Made by a program: the position numbers and the translations under genes. The notes under the pieces were generated by a model. The model had not been told where the DNA came from and ran no database searches. It was given only the letters and a program-made list of their open reading frames with translations. Shown piece after piece: positions 53,178 to 63,920 of a stretch of 64,000 nt of DNA. Each line of letters begins with the position of its first letter. Position 1 is the stretch's first letter. This DNA comes from Domibacillus sp. PGB-M46 (lineage in GTDB: Bacteria > Bacillota > Bacilli > Bacillales > Domibacillaceae), in the NCBI RefSeq assembly GCF_022668875.1, contig NZ_JAKGCR010000004.1, forward strand, positions 1 through 64,000, given 5' to 3'.

Positions 53178-54790
53178 TTTTATTGATTGATAATTATGAC
53201 TCTTTTACTTATAACCTGTATCAGCAAATCAGCCGGATCGGCAAAAACGTCCGGGTTGTGCGAAACGATGAAATAACGATTGATGAAATTGAAGCTCTTG
53301 AGCCGGAAGCGATCGTCATTTCTCCTGGACCTGGCACACCGGAAGAAGCGGGCATCTCCATTGATGTAGTTCATGCTTTTTACCACCGCATTCCAATACT
53401 CGGCATCTGCCTTGGACACCAGGCGATTGCGGCCGCATTTGGAACGGATATTATTCAGGCAAAAACAATTAAACACGGCAAGCTCTCGATGGTCCGCCAT
53501 GAAGGAAAAGGGTTGTTTGCAGCTGTACAGGGCCCGGTTCCAGTCATGCGCTACCATTCTTTAGTCGCGGATCCGAAAACGCTCAGCTCAAAGCTTGAAG
53601 TGATCGCAGAATCGGTCGATGACAATGAAATTATGGCGCTCCGCCACAAGGAATATCCGGTATTTGGCCTGCAGTTCCATCCGGAATCAATCGGTACGGA
53701 GACCGGGGACGAGCTGATTGCTGAATTTTTCCGTTCTTACCGGAAAGAGAAAAATATGAAAAAGTATTTATTGAAGCTTGCAGAAGGCCAGTCTCTTTCA
53801 TTTGATGAAATGACGGATGCGGTTGAAGAAATTTTACAGGAAGATATTTCTGACAGTGAAATCGCTGCATTTTTAATGGCGCTGAAAGCAAAAGGCGAAA
53901 CGGTCGATGAAATTGCGGCACTGGTGCATGTGCTTCGCCAAAACGCGGTATCCACCCGCACTGCCTGGAAAAACGTCATGGACAACTGCGGAACGGGAGG
54001 CGACGGCTCTCAAAGTTTTAATATTTCGACGACTTCTGCTTTTGTACTGGCCGGTGCGGGCGTCACAGTCGCGAAACACGGCAACCGGAGTGTATCGAGC
54101 AAAACCGGAAGTGCCGACGTGCTTGAGCACCTCGGCGTGTCACTGGACTTTGTAGCGGGTGAAACTGATAAACTTTTAGATGAAAACGGGATTACGTTTT
54201 TGTTTGCCCCGCATGTTCATCCGAAAATGAAACGGATTATGAAGGTGCGGCGCGATTTGAAAATCCCAACTATTTTTAATTTGATCGGACCGTTAACCAA
54301 TCCGGTTCAGCTCGATTCACAGCTGCTCGGTATTTACCGTCGTGATATGCTTGAGATGATGGCAGATGTGTTAAACCGGCTTGGACGCAAGCGAGCCGTT
54401 GTGCTGAATGGTGCCGGCTACATGGACGAAGCGTCTTTAGCAGGGGAAAACCATCTGGTTGTGCTTGAGGGCGGCGAGGTAAACAAAATGATTATTACAC
54501 CGGAATCTGTCGGCCTGCCTGCTTATTCACTCGATGAAATTAAAGGCGGCGAAGCAGTTGAAAATGCACAAATTTTAAAGCGTATTTTAGAAGGGGAAGA
54601 ACAGGGTGCCTGCCGGGATACGGTTCTCCTCAATGCCGGCATTGGATTGTTTGCCTGCGGAAAAGCGAAAACGGTGAAAGAAGGCGTAGATATGGCAAGA
54701 GAAAGCATTGACTCGGGTGCTGCACTCTCGAAGCTGAACTACCTTGTTAATTACTCGAAATCCAGACAGAAAGAAGCGGTATTCGGATGA
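53174..54790 (+). CDS. trpGD: TrpGD fusion: anthranilate synthase glutaminase plus phosphoribosyltransferase
   Basis: 538 residues in one frame. TrpG part (1-194): DNYDSFTYNLYQ, ISPGPGTPEEAG, ILGICLGHQAIA with nucleophile Cys79, and FGLQFHPES. TrpD part (from Met195, KKYLLKLAEGQSLSFDEM): DNCGTGGDGSQSFNIST, KHGNRSVSSKTGSADVLE, and FLFAPHVHPKMK. There is no linker: KEKN runs directly into the MKKYLLK start of an ordinary TrpD, and GGAAAGAG lies 10 nt before that ATG, so separate TrpD translation is possible. In B. subtilis TrpG function comes from PabA outside the operon, and other bacilli have separate trpG and trpD. Confidence 0.93.
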   Translation: MILLIDNYDSFTYNLYQQISRIGKNVRVVRNDEITIDEIEALEPEAIVISPGPGTPEEAGISIDVVHAFYHRIPILGICLGHQAIAAAFGTDIIQAKTIKHGKLSMVRHEGKGLFAAVQGPVPVMRYHSLVADPKTLSSKLEVIAESVDDNEIMALRHKEYPVFGLQFHPESIGTETGDELIAEFFRSYRKEKNMKKYLLKLAEGQSLSFDEMTDAVEEILQEDISDSEIAAFLMALKAKGETVDEIAALVHVLRQNAVSTRTAWKNVMDNCGTGGDGSQSFNISTTSAFVLAGAGVTVAKHGNRSVSSKTGSADVLEHLGVSLDFVAGETDKLLDENGITFLFAPHVHPKMKRIMKVRRDLKIPTIFNLIGPLTNPVQLDSQLLGIYRRDMLEMMADVLNRLGRKRAVVLNGAGYMDEASLAGENHLVVLEGGEVNKMIITPESVGLPAYSLDEIKGGEAVENAQILKRILEGEEQGACRDTVLLNAGIGLFACGKAKTVKEGVDMARESIDSGAALSKLNYLVNYSKSRQKEAVFG

Positions 54791-55557
54791 CAACCATTTT
54801 AGATAAAATTATTGATAAAAAAAGAGAAGAAGTGACCCTGCTGAAAACAGCCGGTCTGTCTTACTCGGCGGACCGGAAACCGGTTTCGTTTTATGAACGA
54901 ATTGCCGCTTCCAAGACAATGGCACTGATCGCGGAAGTAAAAAGGGCATCGCCTTCAAAAGGGGATATCAATATCGGTGTGGATCCTGTCCAGCAAGCAT
55001 CTATTTATGCCGAAAACGGTGCAGATGCTGTATCGGTTTTAACGGATACTCCCTTTTTCAAAGGAACGATGAACGATTTAGAAGCGGTAAAAACAAGAAT
55101 TGAGATTCCTGTGCTGAACAAAGACTTTATCATTGACCCGATCCAGATCGACCGTGCTTTTGCATCAGGCGGGGATATTATTCTATTAATTGCAGCGGCG
55201 CTTGAAGACGAAGACATGAAGCGTCTGTACACACACGCAAAGGAAAAATCGCTTGATGTGCTTGTGGAAGTACACGATGAAGCGGAAATGGAACGGGCAC
55301 TCCGCCTTGGCGCAAACTTGATTGGGATTAACAACCGGAATTTAAAAACATTCGATATTGATTTGGCCGTGACAGAGCGGCTGCTGCGTTCATATGGACG
55401 GGAAAACGCCTTTTTTGTTTCCGAAAGCGGTATTCAGACAGCGGATGATGCCGTCCGTATGAAAGAAGCGGGGGCACGTGCTCTGCTTGTGGGGGAAACA
55501 TTAATGAGAGCGGGTAATGTTGGGGAAACGGTTCGCTCACTGAAGGTGGGGCTGTAA
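54787..55557 (+). CDS. trpC: Indole-3-glycerol phosphate synthase
   Basis: 256 residues, single TIM barrel. LDKIIDKKREEV at the start, LIAEVKRASPSKGDI, SVLTDTPFFKG, VLNKDFIIDPIQ, LIGINNRNLKTF and VSESGIQT carry the catalytic Lys and Glu residues. Overlaps trpGD by ATGA and abuts trpF. Confidence 0.96.
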   Translation: MTTILDKIIDKKREEVTLLKTAGLSYSADRKPVSFYERIAASKTMALIAEVKRASPSKGDINIGVDPVQQASIYAENGADAVSVLTDTPFFKGTMNDLEAVKTRIEIPVLNKDFIIDPIQIDRAFASGGDIILLIAAALEDEDMKRLYTHAKEKSLDVLVEVHDEAEMERALRLGANLIGINNRNLKTFDIDLAVTERLLRSYGRENAFFVSESGIQTADDAVRMKEAGARALLVGETLMRAGNVGETVRSLKVGL

Positions 55558-56172
55558 ATGAACGTAAAAATTTGCGGCATTCAATCCTTTGAAGCGGCGA
55601 GCTGGGCCAGGGAAGCGGGAGCGGATATGATCGGCTTTGTTTTTGCGGAAAGCAGCCGGAAAATTCCTTCCGAATTCGCACGCCAGCTTGCAGAAGCAGT
55701 AGGCTCGGATGTAAAGAAAGTTGGCGTTTTTGTCAATGAATCTGAAAAAACGATTCGCTCGATTGTTGAAGAAGTTGGACTTGATTATGTACAGCTGCAT
55801 GGCGATGAAACAGCCCAATTTGCGCGCCGGATGCCGGTGCCCGTCATTAAAGCTTTTTCTGTCAAAGACGATCTTTCCTTTGAAGAAATGTTTGCCTTCC
55901 CGGCCGACTATATTTTAGTCGACAGCCCGCCCGCTGCGTTCCGGGGTGGAAGCGGCCGGACGTTTGACTGGTCCGTTTTAGAAAATCCAGGTGTAGATAA
56001 ATCCCGCTTGATTTTGGCAGGCGGTCTGCATCCTGATAATATTGAGGAAGCGGTCCAGTCGGTTGGTCCATTTGCGGTTGATATATCAAGCGGGGTCGAA
56101 ACCGATGGACGAAAAGATGAAACAAAAATATTTCAATTTGTAGAGCGTGCGAAAGGAGCCCATCAATCATGA
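55558..56172 (+). CDS. trpF: Phosphoribosylanthranilate isomerase
   Basis: 204 residues. [12 protein letters not shown] with the catalytic Cys, [24 protein letters not shown], and [10 protein letters not shown] near the end. Starts directly after the trpC stop and overlaps trpB by ATGA. Confidence 0.95.
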   Translation: MNVKICGIQSFEAASWAREAGADMIGFVFAESSRKIPSEFARQLAEAVGSDVKKVGVFVNESEKTIRSIVEEVGLDYVQLHGDETAQFARRMPVPVIKAFSVKDDLSFEEMFAFPADYILVDSPPAAFRGGSGRTFDWSVLENPGVDKSRLILAGGLHPDNIEEAVQSVGPFAVDISSGVETDGRKDETKIFQFVERAKGAHQS

Positions 56173-57380
56173 GTAAAGTATATAATCAGCCGGACGAAAA
56201 AGGGCATTTTGGAGAATATGGAGGCCGGTACGTACCGGAATCCCTCATGCGTGCCGTAAAAGAATTAGAGGAAGCTTATCAGTCAGCGATGAAAGACGAA
56301 GCATTTTTATCCGAGCTGAACCGCTATTTAACCGATTATGTCGGACGTGAAAATCCGCTTTATTTTGCCGAAAATCTAACGAAAGCAGCAGGCGGCGCGA
56401 AAATTTATTTGAAGCGGGAAGATTTAAATCATACAGGCGCCCACAAAATCAATAACACGATCGGACAAGCTTTGCTTGCTGTAAGAATGGGCAAGAAAAA
56501 AGTCGTAGCCGAAACCGGTGCCGGCCAGCACGGAGTCGCAACAGCAACTGTATGTGCGCTTTTAAACCTCGAGTGCGTCATTTTTATGGGGGAAGAAGAC
56601 ATCCGCCGCCAGGAGCTGAATGTGTTCCGAATGGAGCTTCTTGGCGCGCGCGTTGAAAGTGTTTCCCAGGGAAGCGGCACGCTGAAAGACGCTGTTAATG
56701 AAGCGCTTCGCTACTGGGTAACGAATGTTGAAGATACCCACTATATTATGGGCTCCGTGCTGGGTCCGCATCCATTCCCGCAGATTGTGCGCGATTTCCA
56801 GGCGGTCATTGGGCAGGAAACAAAAAAACAGCTGCAGGAAAAAGAAGGGCGCCTCCCGGATGCTGTTGTAGCCTGCATTGGCGGCGGCAGCAACGCGATG
56901 GGTATGTTCTATCCATTTATTGAAGATGAAAGCGTGAAAATGTACGGTGTTGAAGCATCCGGCAGCGGAGTTGATACAGACAAGCATGCTGCATCCATGA
57001 CGATGGGCAGCGTCGGTGTCTTGCATGGCAGTAAGATGTATTTGCTGCAGGATGAAGCAGGCCAAATTCAAGAAGCTCATTCGATCTCAGCCGGTCTTGA
57101 TTATCCGGGTGTCGGACCGGAACACAGCTTTTTAAAAGATTCCGGACGGGTCATCTATGAACATATTACCGATGAAGAAGCACTGGAAGGATTTAAAGCA
57201 CTGACAAAAACAGAAGGCATTATCCCGGCACTTGAAAGCTCTCATGCGATTGCGTACGCCCTGAAGCTTGCACCGAAAATGAATCAAGACGAGATTATTG
57301 CCATTTGTTTATCCGGCCGCGGCGACAAAGACGTGGCGCAAATTAAAGAGCGGTTTGAAAGAGAGGGCAAGCAGGCATGA
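56169..57380 (+). CDS. trpB: Tryptophan synthase beta chain
   Basis: 403 residues. [11 protein letters not shown] start, [16 protein letters not shown] with the PLP lysine, [24 protein letters not shown] phosphate loop, and [10 protein letters not shown]. Condenses indole with serine together with TrpA. ATGA overlaps at both ends. Confidence 0.97.
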   Translation: MSKVYNQPDEKGHFGEYGGRYVPESLMRAVKELEEAYQSAMKDEAFLSELNRYLTDYVGRENPLYFAENLTKAAGGAKIYLKREDLNHTGAHKINNTIGQALLAVRMGKKKVVAETGAGQHGVATATVCALLNLECVIFMGEEDIRRQELNVFRMELLGARVESVSQGSGTLKDAVNEALRYWVTNVEDTHYIMGSVLGPHPFPQIVRDFQAVIGQETKKQLQEKEGRLPDAVVACIGGGSNAMGMFYPFIEDESVKMYGVEASGSGVDTDKHAASMTMGSVGVLHGSKMYLLQDEAGQIQEAHSISAGLDYPGVGPEHSFLKDSGRVIYEHITDEEALEGFKALTKTEGIIPALESSHAIAYALKLAPKMNQDEIIAICLSGRGDKDVAQIKERFEREGKQA

Positions 57381-58141
57381 CCAAGTTTAAAATGGCCGAA
57401 GCATTTCAAAAAGTAGAGCAAGAAGGAAAAAAAGCATTCACCGCTTACATTATGGCGGGGGATGGCGGGCTTCACACACTAAAAGACACCATTTTGCTTT
57501 TAGAGAAGTCCGGCGTAACCGTGATTGAGCTGGGTATACCGTTCTCCGACCCTGTCGCCGACGGCCCTGTTATTCAGGAAGCCGGCAAGCGGGCGCTCAA
57601 AGAAAAAGTCACCCTTACTCAAATTTTGGGAGAGCTTGCTTCCTTTAAAGAAGAAATCAGCGTACCGATTGTGATTATGACCTATGCAAATCCAGTGTTT
57701 AAAGTAGGGGCAGAGCGTTTTGCCGAATTGTGCGAACAAGCAGGTGTGTCAGGCGTGATTATTCCGGACGTGCCAATGGAGGAAGAAGCGGAGTTTCGGG
57801 AGCCGCTGGCGAAGCGGGACATCGCGATGATCCGCTTTGTGACACTAACCAGCTCGGACGAGCGCATCGCCCAAACGGTGAAAGATGCAGAAGGGTTTAT
57901 TTACGCGGTCACCGTTAATGGCATTACCGGTGCACGTGCCGGCTTTGCAGACGATCTCAGCGTTCACTTGTCCCGTATTGCGGAGCAAAGCCCTGTCCCG
58001 GTTCTGGCCGGATTTGGTGTATCGTCCAAAGAACAGGCAGAAACGCTGGGCGCAGCATGCGGCGGCGTCATCGTCGGCAGTAAAATTGTCCAGCTGCTTC
58101 ATGAAGGAAAAGGCGAGGAAATCAAACAGCTCATCCCTTAA
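57377..58141 (+). CDS. trpA: Tryptophan synthase alpha chain
   Basis: 254 residues. [30 protein letters not shown] with the catalytic Glu and Asp, [12 protein letters not shown], and VSGxG-type phosphate region FGVSSKEQ. Last gene of the trp operon, followed by a strong terminator. Confidence 0.96.
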   Translation: MTKFKMAEAFQKVEQEGKKAFTAYIMAGDGGLHTLKDTILLLEKSGVTVIELGIPFSDPVADGPVIQEAGKRALKEKVTLTQILGELASFKEEISVPIVIMTYANPVFKVGAERFAELCEQAGVSGVIIPDVPMEEEAEFREPLAKRDIAMIRFVTLTSSDERIAQTVKDAEGFIYAVTVNGITGARAGFADDLSVHLSRIAEQSPVPVLAGFGVSSKEQAETLGAACGGVIVGSKIVQLLHEGKGEEIKQLIP

Positions 58142-58173
58142 ATCCCTTTTTAGAAGCAGGACAGCACGCAATC

Positions 58174-58213
58174 AAAAACCACCCTTTTTCGGAGGAAAAA
58201 GGGTGGTTTTTTT
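58174..58213. terminator. Bidirectional terminator of trp and the ABC gene
   Basis: AAAAACCACCCTTTTT cggagg AAAAAGGGTGGTTTTTTT between convergent genes. Confidence 0.93.
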
Positions 58214-59000
58214 AATTGGACAGCACTTTCAGCCAGCACCGCTCGTTCTGCCATTCAAGCTCAACCGGCAGGCCGAATGCCTCGGAAAGAATACGGCTGG
58301 TAAGCACCTTTTTTTTCTCGCCCGCTGCGAGCATTCTTCCTTCTTTTAAAACAGCAACGTGTGTAATGGCCGGAAAAATTTCCTCAATATGATGGGTAAC
58401 GTATAAAAGAGACGTCTTGTGCCGTCCGGCCTGTTGTTCGAGCGCCGTGAGAAGCTCTTCCCGCGCCCTTACATCCAGGCCGGAGCATGGCTCATCTAAA
58501 ATCATGGCATCAGGCTCAGCCATAAAAGCACGGGCAATCAGCACCCGCCGCTGTTCTCCCTGGGACATAAACCGGTACGGCTTGTCCGCTAAATAAGATA
58601 AACGAAGCGATGCCAGCAGTTCATCTGCTTTTTCCCAATCCGCGGCTTCTGTTTTTTCATAAAGGCCGATGGAATTAAAACGGCCGCTCACGACAATCTC
58701 CCGGGCGCTCTCCGTATTCAGCGTTTCTAAAAAACGGTTTAATGTATTGCCGACGAAGCCGAGGCGCTTTTTCACATACTCCCAGTTATAACGCCCATAT
58801 TCGTGACCAAAAACCCGAATCGTGCCGCTTGTAGGGAATTCGTACCCGCCCATCATATTCAGCATCGTTGACTTGCCTGATCCATTTAACCCTAAAACAG
58901 CCCAATGCTCGCCCTCTTTTACGGTCCAGTTTACATTGTTTAAAATGACTTTGTCCTGCCGGACGAAACGCACTTGCTCATATGAAATTAATTCTGTCAT
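58212..59000 (-). CDS. ABC transporter ATP-binding protein, YlmA/ModF-like
   Basis: 262 residues. Walker A GLNGSGKST, signature MSQGEQRRV (a variant of LSGGQ), Walker B AMILDEPCSGLD and the switch His in YVTHHIEEIF. The pattern is nearest to B. subtilis YlmA. No permease gene is adjacent, and ModF/YlmA-like proteins often lack one, so partner and substrate are unknown. Confidence 0.85.
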   Translation of the reverse strand: MTELISYEQVRFVRQDKVILNNVNWTVKEGEHWAVLGLNGSGKSTMLNMMGGYEFPTSGTIRVFGHEYGRYNWEYVKKRLGFVGNTLNRFLETLNTESAREIVVSGRFNSIGLYEKTEAADWEKADELLASLRLSYLADKPYRFMSQGEQRRVLIARAFMAEPDAMILDEPCSGLDVRAREELLTALEQQAGRHKTSLLYVTHHIEEIFPAITHVAVLKEGRMLAAGEKKKVLTSRILSEAFGLPVELEWQNERCWLKVLSN

Positions 59001-59500
59001 TATGTATCACTCCCACTTTTATTGTAACAGAAAAAAATAGATGCTATAAACGGTAAAAAAAGAAACCCGGTTATCTCATATAGGAATTTTCAAGATACTT
59101 TGACATGCTGTTTCGGCATCGGTTTGATGCCAAAACTGAAAGGGTTTTAGTATAAGATTTCACTAATGAACAGAGGGTATTCTATAACACTTTTTTATCG
59201 GTTTGAGGTGAAAAAAACCGCATAACGGCGCGTATTGGAGCGTTTTCATAAAATATGAAAAATAATTAAGTAAATTTGCAAAAAAGCTTGGTTTTTTGAA
59301 AAAACAGTAGTAAGATTGTACTTGAAAAAGGCAGTCTCCAGTCAACTGGAACTCATCAACAGAATCAGCCTTTTTCGTTTAAATTGCATTCAGAGTGGTA
59401 AGGATGTTCTGAAAGCGTTTTTAGATTTTTTTGTACATATTTTGGTAAAAGCGAACGTATACACGAAAATCAAATGGGCAACAAGTGGAGGTTTTTCAGT
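59001..59500. promoter_or_regulatory. odhA upstream region with promoter candidate and leader hairpins
   Basis: TTGACA at 59100-59105, 17 bp, TTTGAT at 59123-59128 is the best promoter pair but lies 370 bp from odhA. GGCATC ggttt GATGCC overlaps it. At 59325-59375 AAAAAGGC pairs with GCCTTTTT around an inner CCAGT ca ACTGG hairpin, and TTTTTCG follows, so it resembles an intrinsic terminator in the leader. No other gene in the 500 bp. Confidence 0.45.
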
Positions 59501-62320
59501 ATGAACATGCAGATTAGCCAGGGAAACCCGTGGAAAAACTTTTCGGGTCCAAACCTTGGGTATGTAATGGAAGTGTACGAACAATACTTGGCCGATCCAG
59601 ATGCAATCGACCAGGAGCTGCGCCAGTTATTTGATCAATGGGGTCCCCCGGAGTCGTTAACTGGAAATACAGCGCAGCATACCGCATCAGCGGGTGATCT
59701 TGATAAGCTGTTTCGTGCCGTGAAGCTTGCAGACAGCATTCGTATTTATGGTCATTTGGCAGCAGATATTAATCCGCTTGATGACAGCAAAAAAGACACA
59801 CGCCGTATTGATCTTGAAACATATGAGCTCACAGAAGCAGATCTTCGCCAAATACCGGTAGAGTATATTTGCCCAGGCGCCCCGGCACACGTTCAAAACG
59901 GATATGACGCCATTATGCACTTGAAAAAAGTGTATACAGATAAAGTTGCTTTTGAATTTGCACAAGTACATGATCTGGAAGAAAAACAATGGCTTCGCCA
60001 GCAAATCGAATCGACAGATTACTATCCGACGTTTACAGACAGTGACAAGAAAAAGCTGTTAAAACGCCTTACACAGGTTGAAGGATTTGAGAAATTCATT
60101 CATAAAACATTTGTCGGCCAAAAGCGCTTTTCTATTGAAGGCTTAGATGCCATGGTGCCGCTTTTAGATGAGCTTGTTCACCATTCGGCTGTAAAAGGCG
60201 CCCAAACGATTAATATCGGGATGGCTCACCGCGGCCGCTTAAACGTCCTTGCCCACATTCTCGGCAAACCGTACGAAATGATTTTTGCGGAATTTGCTCA
60301 CGCACCAAGCAAAAAAATGCTGCCTCTTGGTTCTATGAAAATGAACTATTACGGCTGGACAGGTGACGTAAAGTATCACCTTGGTGCAGATCGCAGCTAT
60401 AAAGAAGAAGATACACAAACAGCGCGTATTACCCTTGCGAACAATCCGAGCCACCTTGAGGTAGTTAGTCCAATTGTCGCCGGTTACACACGCGCCGCAC
60501 AGGAAGACCGTACACAAAAAGGAAAACCAGCGTTAGATGTTTCTAAAGCGATGTCGATTATCATTCACGGAGACGCAGCATTCCCTGGACAGGGAATTGT
60601 CGGTGAAACGTTCAATATGAGCCAGATTAACGGCTATAAAACGGGCGGATCGATTCATATTATTGCGAATAACATGATCGGCTTTACAACGGAAAGCTAT
60701 GATTCACGTTCTACACGGTATGCGTCCGATGTAGCCAAAGGCTTTGAAGTGCCAATCGTCCACGTGAACGCGGACGACCCGGAAGCATGTGTGGCTGCGG
60801 CATTTATGGCGGTCAACTACCGGTCACGCTTCGGTAAAGACTTTGTCATTGACTTGATTGGATACCGCCGTTTCGGCCATAACGAAATGGACGAGCCGAT
60901 GACAACAAATCCAAACATGTACAATATTATTCATAAACATAAAACCGTTCGTGAACTGTATGCACAAAAACTCGCTGACCGTGGAGTTATTGAAAACGGA
61001 TATGCAGATCAAGTGTACCAAGAAAACGAGCAAAAGCTGAAAGACCTGTTTGAAACGGTTCCGAAAAAAGACGATAATCCGGATATTATTATGAATCCGC
61101 CGCAAGTCGTGGAGCAGGACCTGCCGTGCCATAAAACAGGTGTAAGTGAAGAAGACTTAAAAGCGATCAATCAAGAGCTTCTTCAATGGCCGGAAGGATT
61201 CCAGCCGTTTAAAAAGCTTGAACGGATTTTAAAACGCCGTGAGCAGCTGTTTGAGGAAGACGGCCAGGTTGATTGGGGTCATGCTGAAACACTGGCATTT
61301 GCTTCTATCCTAAAAGAAGGCACACCAATCAGACTAACTGGTCAAGATTCACAGCGCGGAACATTTGCGCACCGTAATCTTGTTTTGCATGATGAAAACA
61401 ATGGCAAAGAATATAATACGCTGCACGGGTTAAGCAACGTATCGGCTTCATTTGATGTCATTAACTCGCCTTTAACAGAAACAGCTGTTGTGGGATTTGA
61501 ATATGGCTATAACGTATTTTCTCCGGAAACACTCGTTCTTTGGGAAGCGCAGTTTGGAGATTTTGCCAATATGGCCCAGGTAATGTTCGATCAGTTTGTA
61601 TCCTCGGGACGGGCAAAATGGGGTCAAAAATCAGGCTTGGTTATGCTTCTGCCGCATGGCTATGAAGGCCAGGGACCTGAGCATTCAAGCGGCCGCATCG
61701 AGCGCTTCCTGCAGTCTGCAGCTGAAAACAACTGGACGGTAGCGAATTTGTCATCAACGGCTCAATATTTCCATATTTTGCGCCGCCAGGCTTCCATCCT
61801 GCAAAAAGAAGAAGTTCGCCCGCTTGTCATTATGACACCGAAAAGCTTGCTTCGTCACCCGCTGGCTGCATCTAAAGCTTCCGAGTTTTCAAATGGAAAC
61901 TTCAATATTATTGTGGAAGAGCCGAGAACAGGCAGCAAGCCGAAGAAAGTAGAGCGCATTGTGCTTTGCAGCGGAAAAGTGTCGATTGACCTTGCTGAGC
62001 AGATCGAGAAGTCAGAAGAAAATCTTGATTGGCTTCACGTATTGCGGGTAGAAGAGTTATATCCGTTCCCGAAAGAAGAAATTACGGCTATTCTTGAACG
62101 CTTCCCGAATGTAAAAGAAGTGATCTGGCTTCAGGAAGAACCGCAAAATATGGGTGCGTGGACATATATGGATCCAAGACTGCGTGATACAGTTCCAGAA
62201 GGCGCAACCGTCCGTTACGTAGGCCGCCGCCGCCGTTCTAGTCCATCAGAAGGTGATGCGATTGTTCATAAGAAAGAACAAGCCCGCATTCTGCGTACTG
62301 TATTAACGAAAGAACAGTAA
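59501..62320 (+). CDS. odhA: 2-oxoglutarate dehydrogenase E1 component
   Basis: 939 residues, the normal Bacillus length. [20 protein letters not shown] start, [43 protein letters not shown] and the TPP-binding GDG-NN-like region are all present, and the C-terminal transketolase half has [14 protein letters not shown] and [10 protein letters not shown]. Decarboxylates 2-oxoglutarate in the TCA cycle. ATG 59501 is 9 nt after TGGAGG. A CCGGCTCC/GGGGCCGG hairpin lies between odhA and odhB (62327-62347). Confidence 0.97.
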   Translation: MNMQISQGNPWKNFSGPNLGYVMEVYEQYLADPDAIDQELRQLFDQWGPPESLTGNTAQHTASAGDLDKLFRAVKLADSIRIYGHLAADINPLDDSKKDTRRIDLETYELTEADLRQIPVEYICPGAPAHVQNGYDAIMHLKKVYTDKVAFEFAQVHDLEEKQWLRQQIESTDYYPTFTDSDKKKLLKRLTQVEGFEKFIHKTFVGQKRFSIEGLDAMVPLLDELVHHSAVKGAQTINIGMAHRGRLNVLAHILGKPYEMIFAEFAHAPSKKMLPLGSMKMNYYGWTGDVKYHLGADRSYKEEDTQTARITLANNPSHLEVVSPIVAGYTRAAQEDRTQKGKPALDVSKAMSIIIHGDAAFPGQGIVGETFNMSQINGYKTGGSIHIIANNMIGFTTESYDSRSTRYASDVAKGFEVPIVHVNADDPEACVAAAFMAVNYRSRFGKDFVIDLIGYRRFGHNEMDEPMTTNPNMYNIIHKHKTVRELYAQKLADRGVIENGYADQVYQENEQKLKDLFETVPKKDDNPDIIMNPPQVVEQDLPCHKTGVSEEDLKAINQELLQWPEGFQPFKKLERILKRREQLFEEDGQVDWGHAETLAFASILKEGTPIRLTGQDSQRGTFAHRNLVLHDENNGKEYNTLHGLSNVSASFDVINSPLTETAVVGFEYGYNVFSPETLVLWEAQFGDFANMAQVMFDQFVSSGRAKWGQKSGLVMLLPHGYEGQGPEHSSGRIERFLQSAAENNWTVANLSSTAQYFHILRRQASILQKEEVRPLVIMTPKSLLRHPLAASKASEFSNGNFNIIVEEPRTGSKPKKVERIVLCSGKVSIDLAEQIEKSEENLDWLHVLRVEELYPFPKEEITAILERFPNVKEVIWLQEEPQNMGAWTYMDPRLRDTVPEGATVRYVGRRRRSSPSEGDAIVHKKEQARILRTVLTKEQ

Positions 62321-62392
62321 AAATAACCGGCTCCACTCTGGGGCCGGAAATGTACATAAAACGACATGGAAATTACTGAGGAGGATTTTATC

Positions 62393-63649
62393 GTGGCTGA
62401 AATTAGAGTTCCTGAACTAGCAGAATCAATTACAGAAGGTACAATTGCGCAATGGCTGAAACAACCGGGTGATTACGTTGAAAAAGGCGAATATATTGTT
62501 GAGCTTGAAACGGATAAAGTCAATGTAGAAGTTATCTCTGAAGAAGCAGGAACCATCAAAGAATTGCAAGCGGCAGAAGGCGACACGGTCGAGGTAGGCC
62601 AGGTAATCGCTATCGTAGAAGCGGGAGCGGGCAGCTCTGCAGGAACGTCTGCACCAGCTGAAACGGAAGCTGCGCCTGTTCAAGCAGAGGCGAAAGCAAA
62701 AGAAGATATCGTAAAAGAAGAGCCTGCTCAAAAGCAGGAAGAAGCAGCAGGCCGTACGGTTGCTTCACCAGCTGCTCGTAAGCTTGCCCGTGAAAAAGGC
62801 ATCGATTTAAATGCTGTTAAAACGGTTGATCCACTTGGACGTGTACGCGTGCAGGATGTAGAATCACATCAAAACACACCGGCTTCTGCACCAAAGCAGG
62901 CTGCTCCACAAAAACAAGCGGCTTCCGCACCGAAAGCACAGGACAGCGGCAAACCGGTTGAGCGCGAGCGCATGAGCCGCCGCCGCCAGACGATTGCAAA
63001 ACGCCTGGTGGAAGTACAGCAGACAGCAGCAATGCTGACAACGTTTAACGAAATCGATATGACGAATATTATGGACCTTCGTAAACGTAAAAAAGACAAA
63101 TTCTTTGATGATCATGATGTTCGCCTTGGCTTTATGTCGTTCTTTACAAAAGCAGTTGTAGCTGCGCTGAAAAAGTATCCATATGTAAATGCAGAAATTG
63201 ACGGAGACGAAATTGTCTTGAAGAAGTTTTATGATATCGGCGTTGCCGTATCAACAGACGATGGCTTAGTTGTACCGGTCGTGCGTGACTGTGACCGCAA
63301 AAACTTTGCAGAAATCGAAGGCTCTATTATGGATATGGCTTTGAAAGCACGCGACAACAAGCTGGCGCTTGGTGACCTGCAGGGCGGTTCGTTTACAATC
63401 ACGAACGGCGGTGTATTCGGTTCCCTTCTATCAACACCAATTTTAAACGGCTCGCAAGTGGGTATTCTTGGTATGCATACGATTCAAAGACGCCCGGTTG
63501 CGATTGGTGACGCGGTCGAAATCCGTCCGATGATGTATGTGGCTCTTTCATACGATCACCGCATTATTGATGGAAAAGAAGCGGTTGGATTCTTGAAAAT
63601 GGTTAAAGAGTTAATTGAAAATCCAGAAGACCTTCTTCTTGAAGGATAA
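62393..63649 (+). CDS. odhB: Dihydrolipoyllysine succinyltransferase (E2)
   Basis: 418 residues. Lipoyl domain 1-77 with lipoylated Lys42 in [11 protein letters not shown], an Ala/Gln/Glu-rich linker, a peripheral-subunit-binding segment ([19 protein letters not shown]), a second linker, and the catalytic core from about residue 190 with [12 protein letters not shown] and [16 protein letters not shown] (active His). Transfers succinyl to CoA. GTG 62393 follows GAGGAGGATTTTATC. Cotranscribed with odhA. Confidence 0.97.
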   Translation: MAEIRVPELAESITEGTIAQWLKQPGDYVEKGEYIVELETDKVNVEVISEEAGTIKELQAAEGDTVEVGQVIAIVEAGAGSSAGTSAPAETEAAPVQAEAKAKEDIVKEEPAQKQEEAAGRTVASPAARKLAREKGIDLNAVKTVDPLGRVRVQDVESHQNTPASAPKQAAPQKQAASAPKAQDSGKPVERERMSRRRQTIAKRLVEVQQTAAMLTTFNEIDMTNIMDLRKRKKDKFFDDHDVRLGFMSFFTKAVVAALKKYPYVNAEIDGDEIVLKKFYDIGVAVSTDDGLVVPVVRDCDRKNFAEIEGSIMDMALKARDNKLALGDLQGGSFTITNGGVFGSLLSTPILNGSQVGILGMHTIQRRPVAIGDAVEIRPMMYVALSYDHRIIDGKEAVGFLKMVKELIENPEDLLLEG

Positions 63650-63683
63650 GAAAAAACCCGCAGCGCCTGCTGCGGGTTTTTCT
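63650..63683 (+). terminator. odhAB terminator
   Basis: AAAAACCCGCAGC gcc TGCTGCGGGTTTTT. Confidence 0.93.
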
Positions 63684-63689
63684 TGTTTA

Positions 63690-63827
63690 TTAGCTTTTTT
63701 CAAGTTTAGGAGAAAGACCTCGCTTATTCACTTCTGTTTTTAATGTTTCAATTTCAGATTTGTTTCGGTCCTGTTTCAATGCATCCCTGTAAGCAGCCAC
63801 CAGCATCTCGTCACTCATAATTTTCAT
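63690..63827 (-). CDS. sda: Sda-type sporulation checkpoint protein
   Basis: A 45-residue protein on the minus strand: MSDEMLVAAYRDALKQ, then SEIETLKTEVNKRGLS. It follows the helical-hairpin pattern of Sda (LSDELLIESY ... FIELIENEIKRRSL), which inhibits KinA and links replication status to sporulation in B. subtilis. AAGGAGG stands 7 nt before ATG 63827. It could be Sda itself or a paralogue; no DnaA box was seen upstream, unlike B. subtilis sda. Confidence 0.75.
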   Translation of the reverse strand: MKIMSDEMLVAAYRDALKQDRNKSEIETLKTEVNKRGLSPKLEKS

Positions 63828-63892
63828 TTTATGACCTCCTTGGATATGGTGTTTTAAATAAAGAGAAAAAAGTTTCCCTTTATTTTCTGATT

Positions 63893-63920
63893 ATTATACT
63901 AGCAATAGAATAAAAGGCAA
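63893..63920 (-). promoter_or_regulatory. Promoter of the sda-type gene
   Basis: Minus strand: TTGCCT (63920-63915), 16 bp, TATAAT (63898-63893), 65 bp before the start codon. Confidence 0.55.

Noticed and set aside
59474-59500. Longer odhA start
   Set aside because: The TGGAGG ribosome binding site lies inside this stretch and serves ATG 59501.
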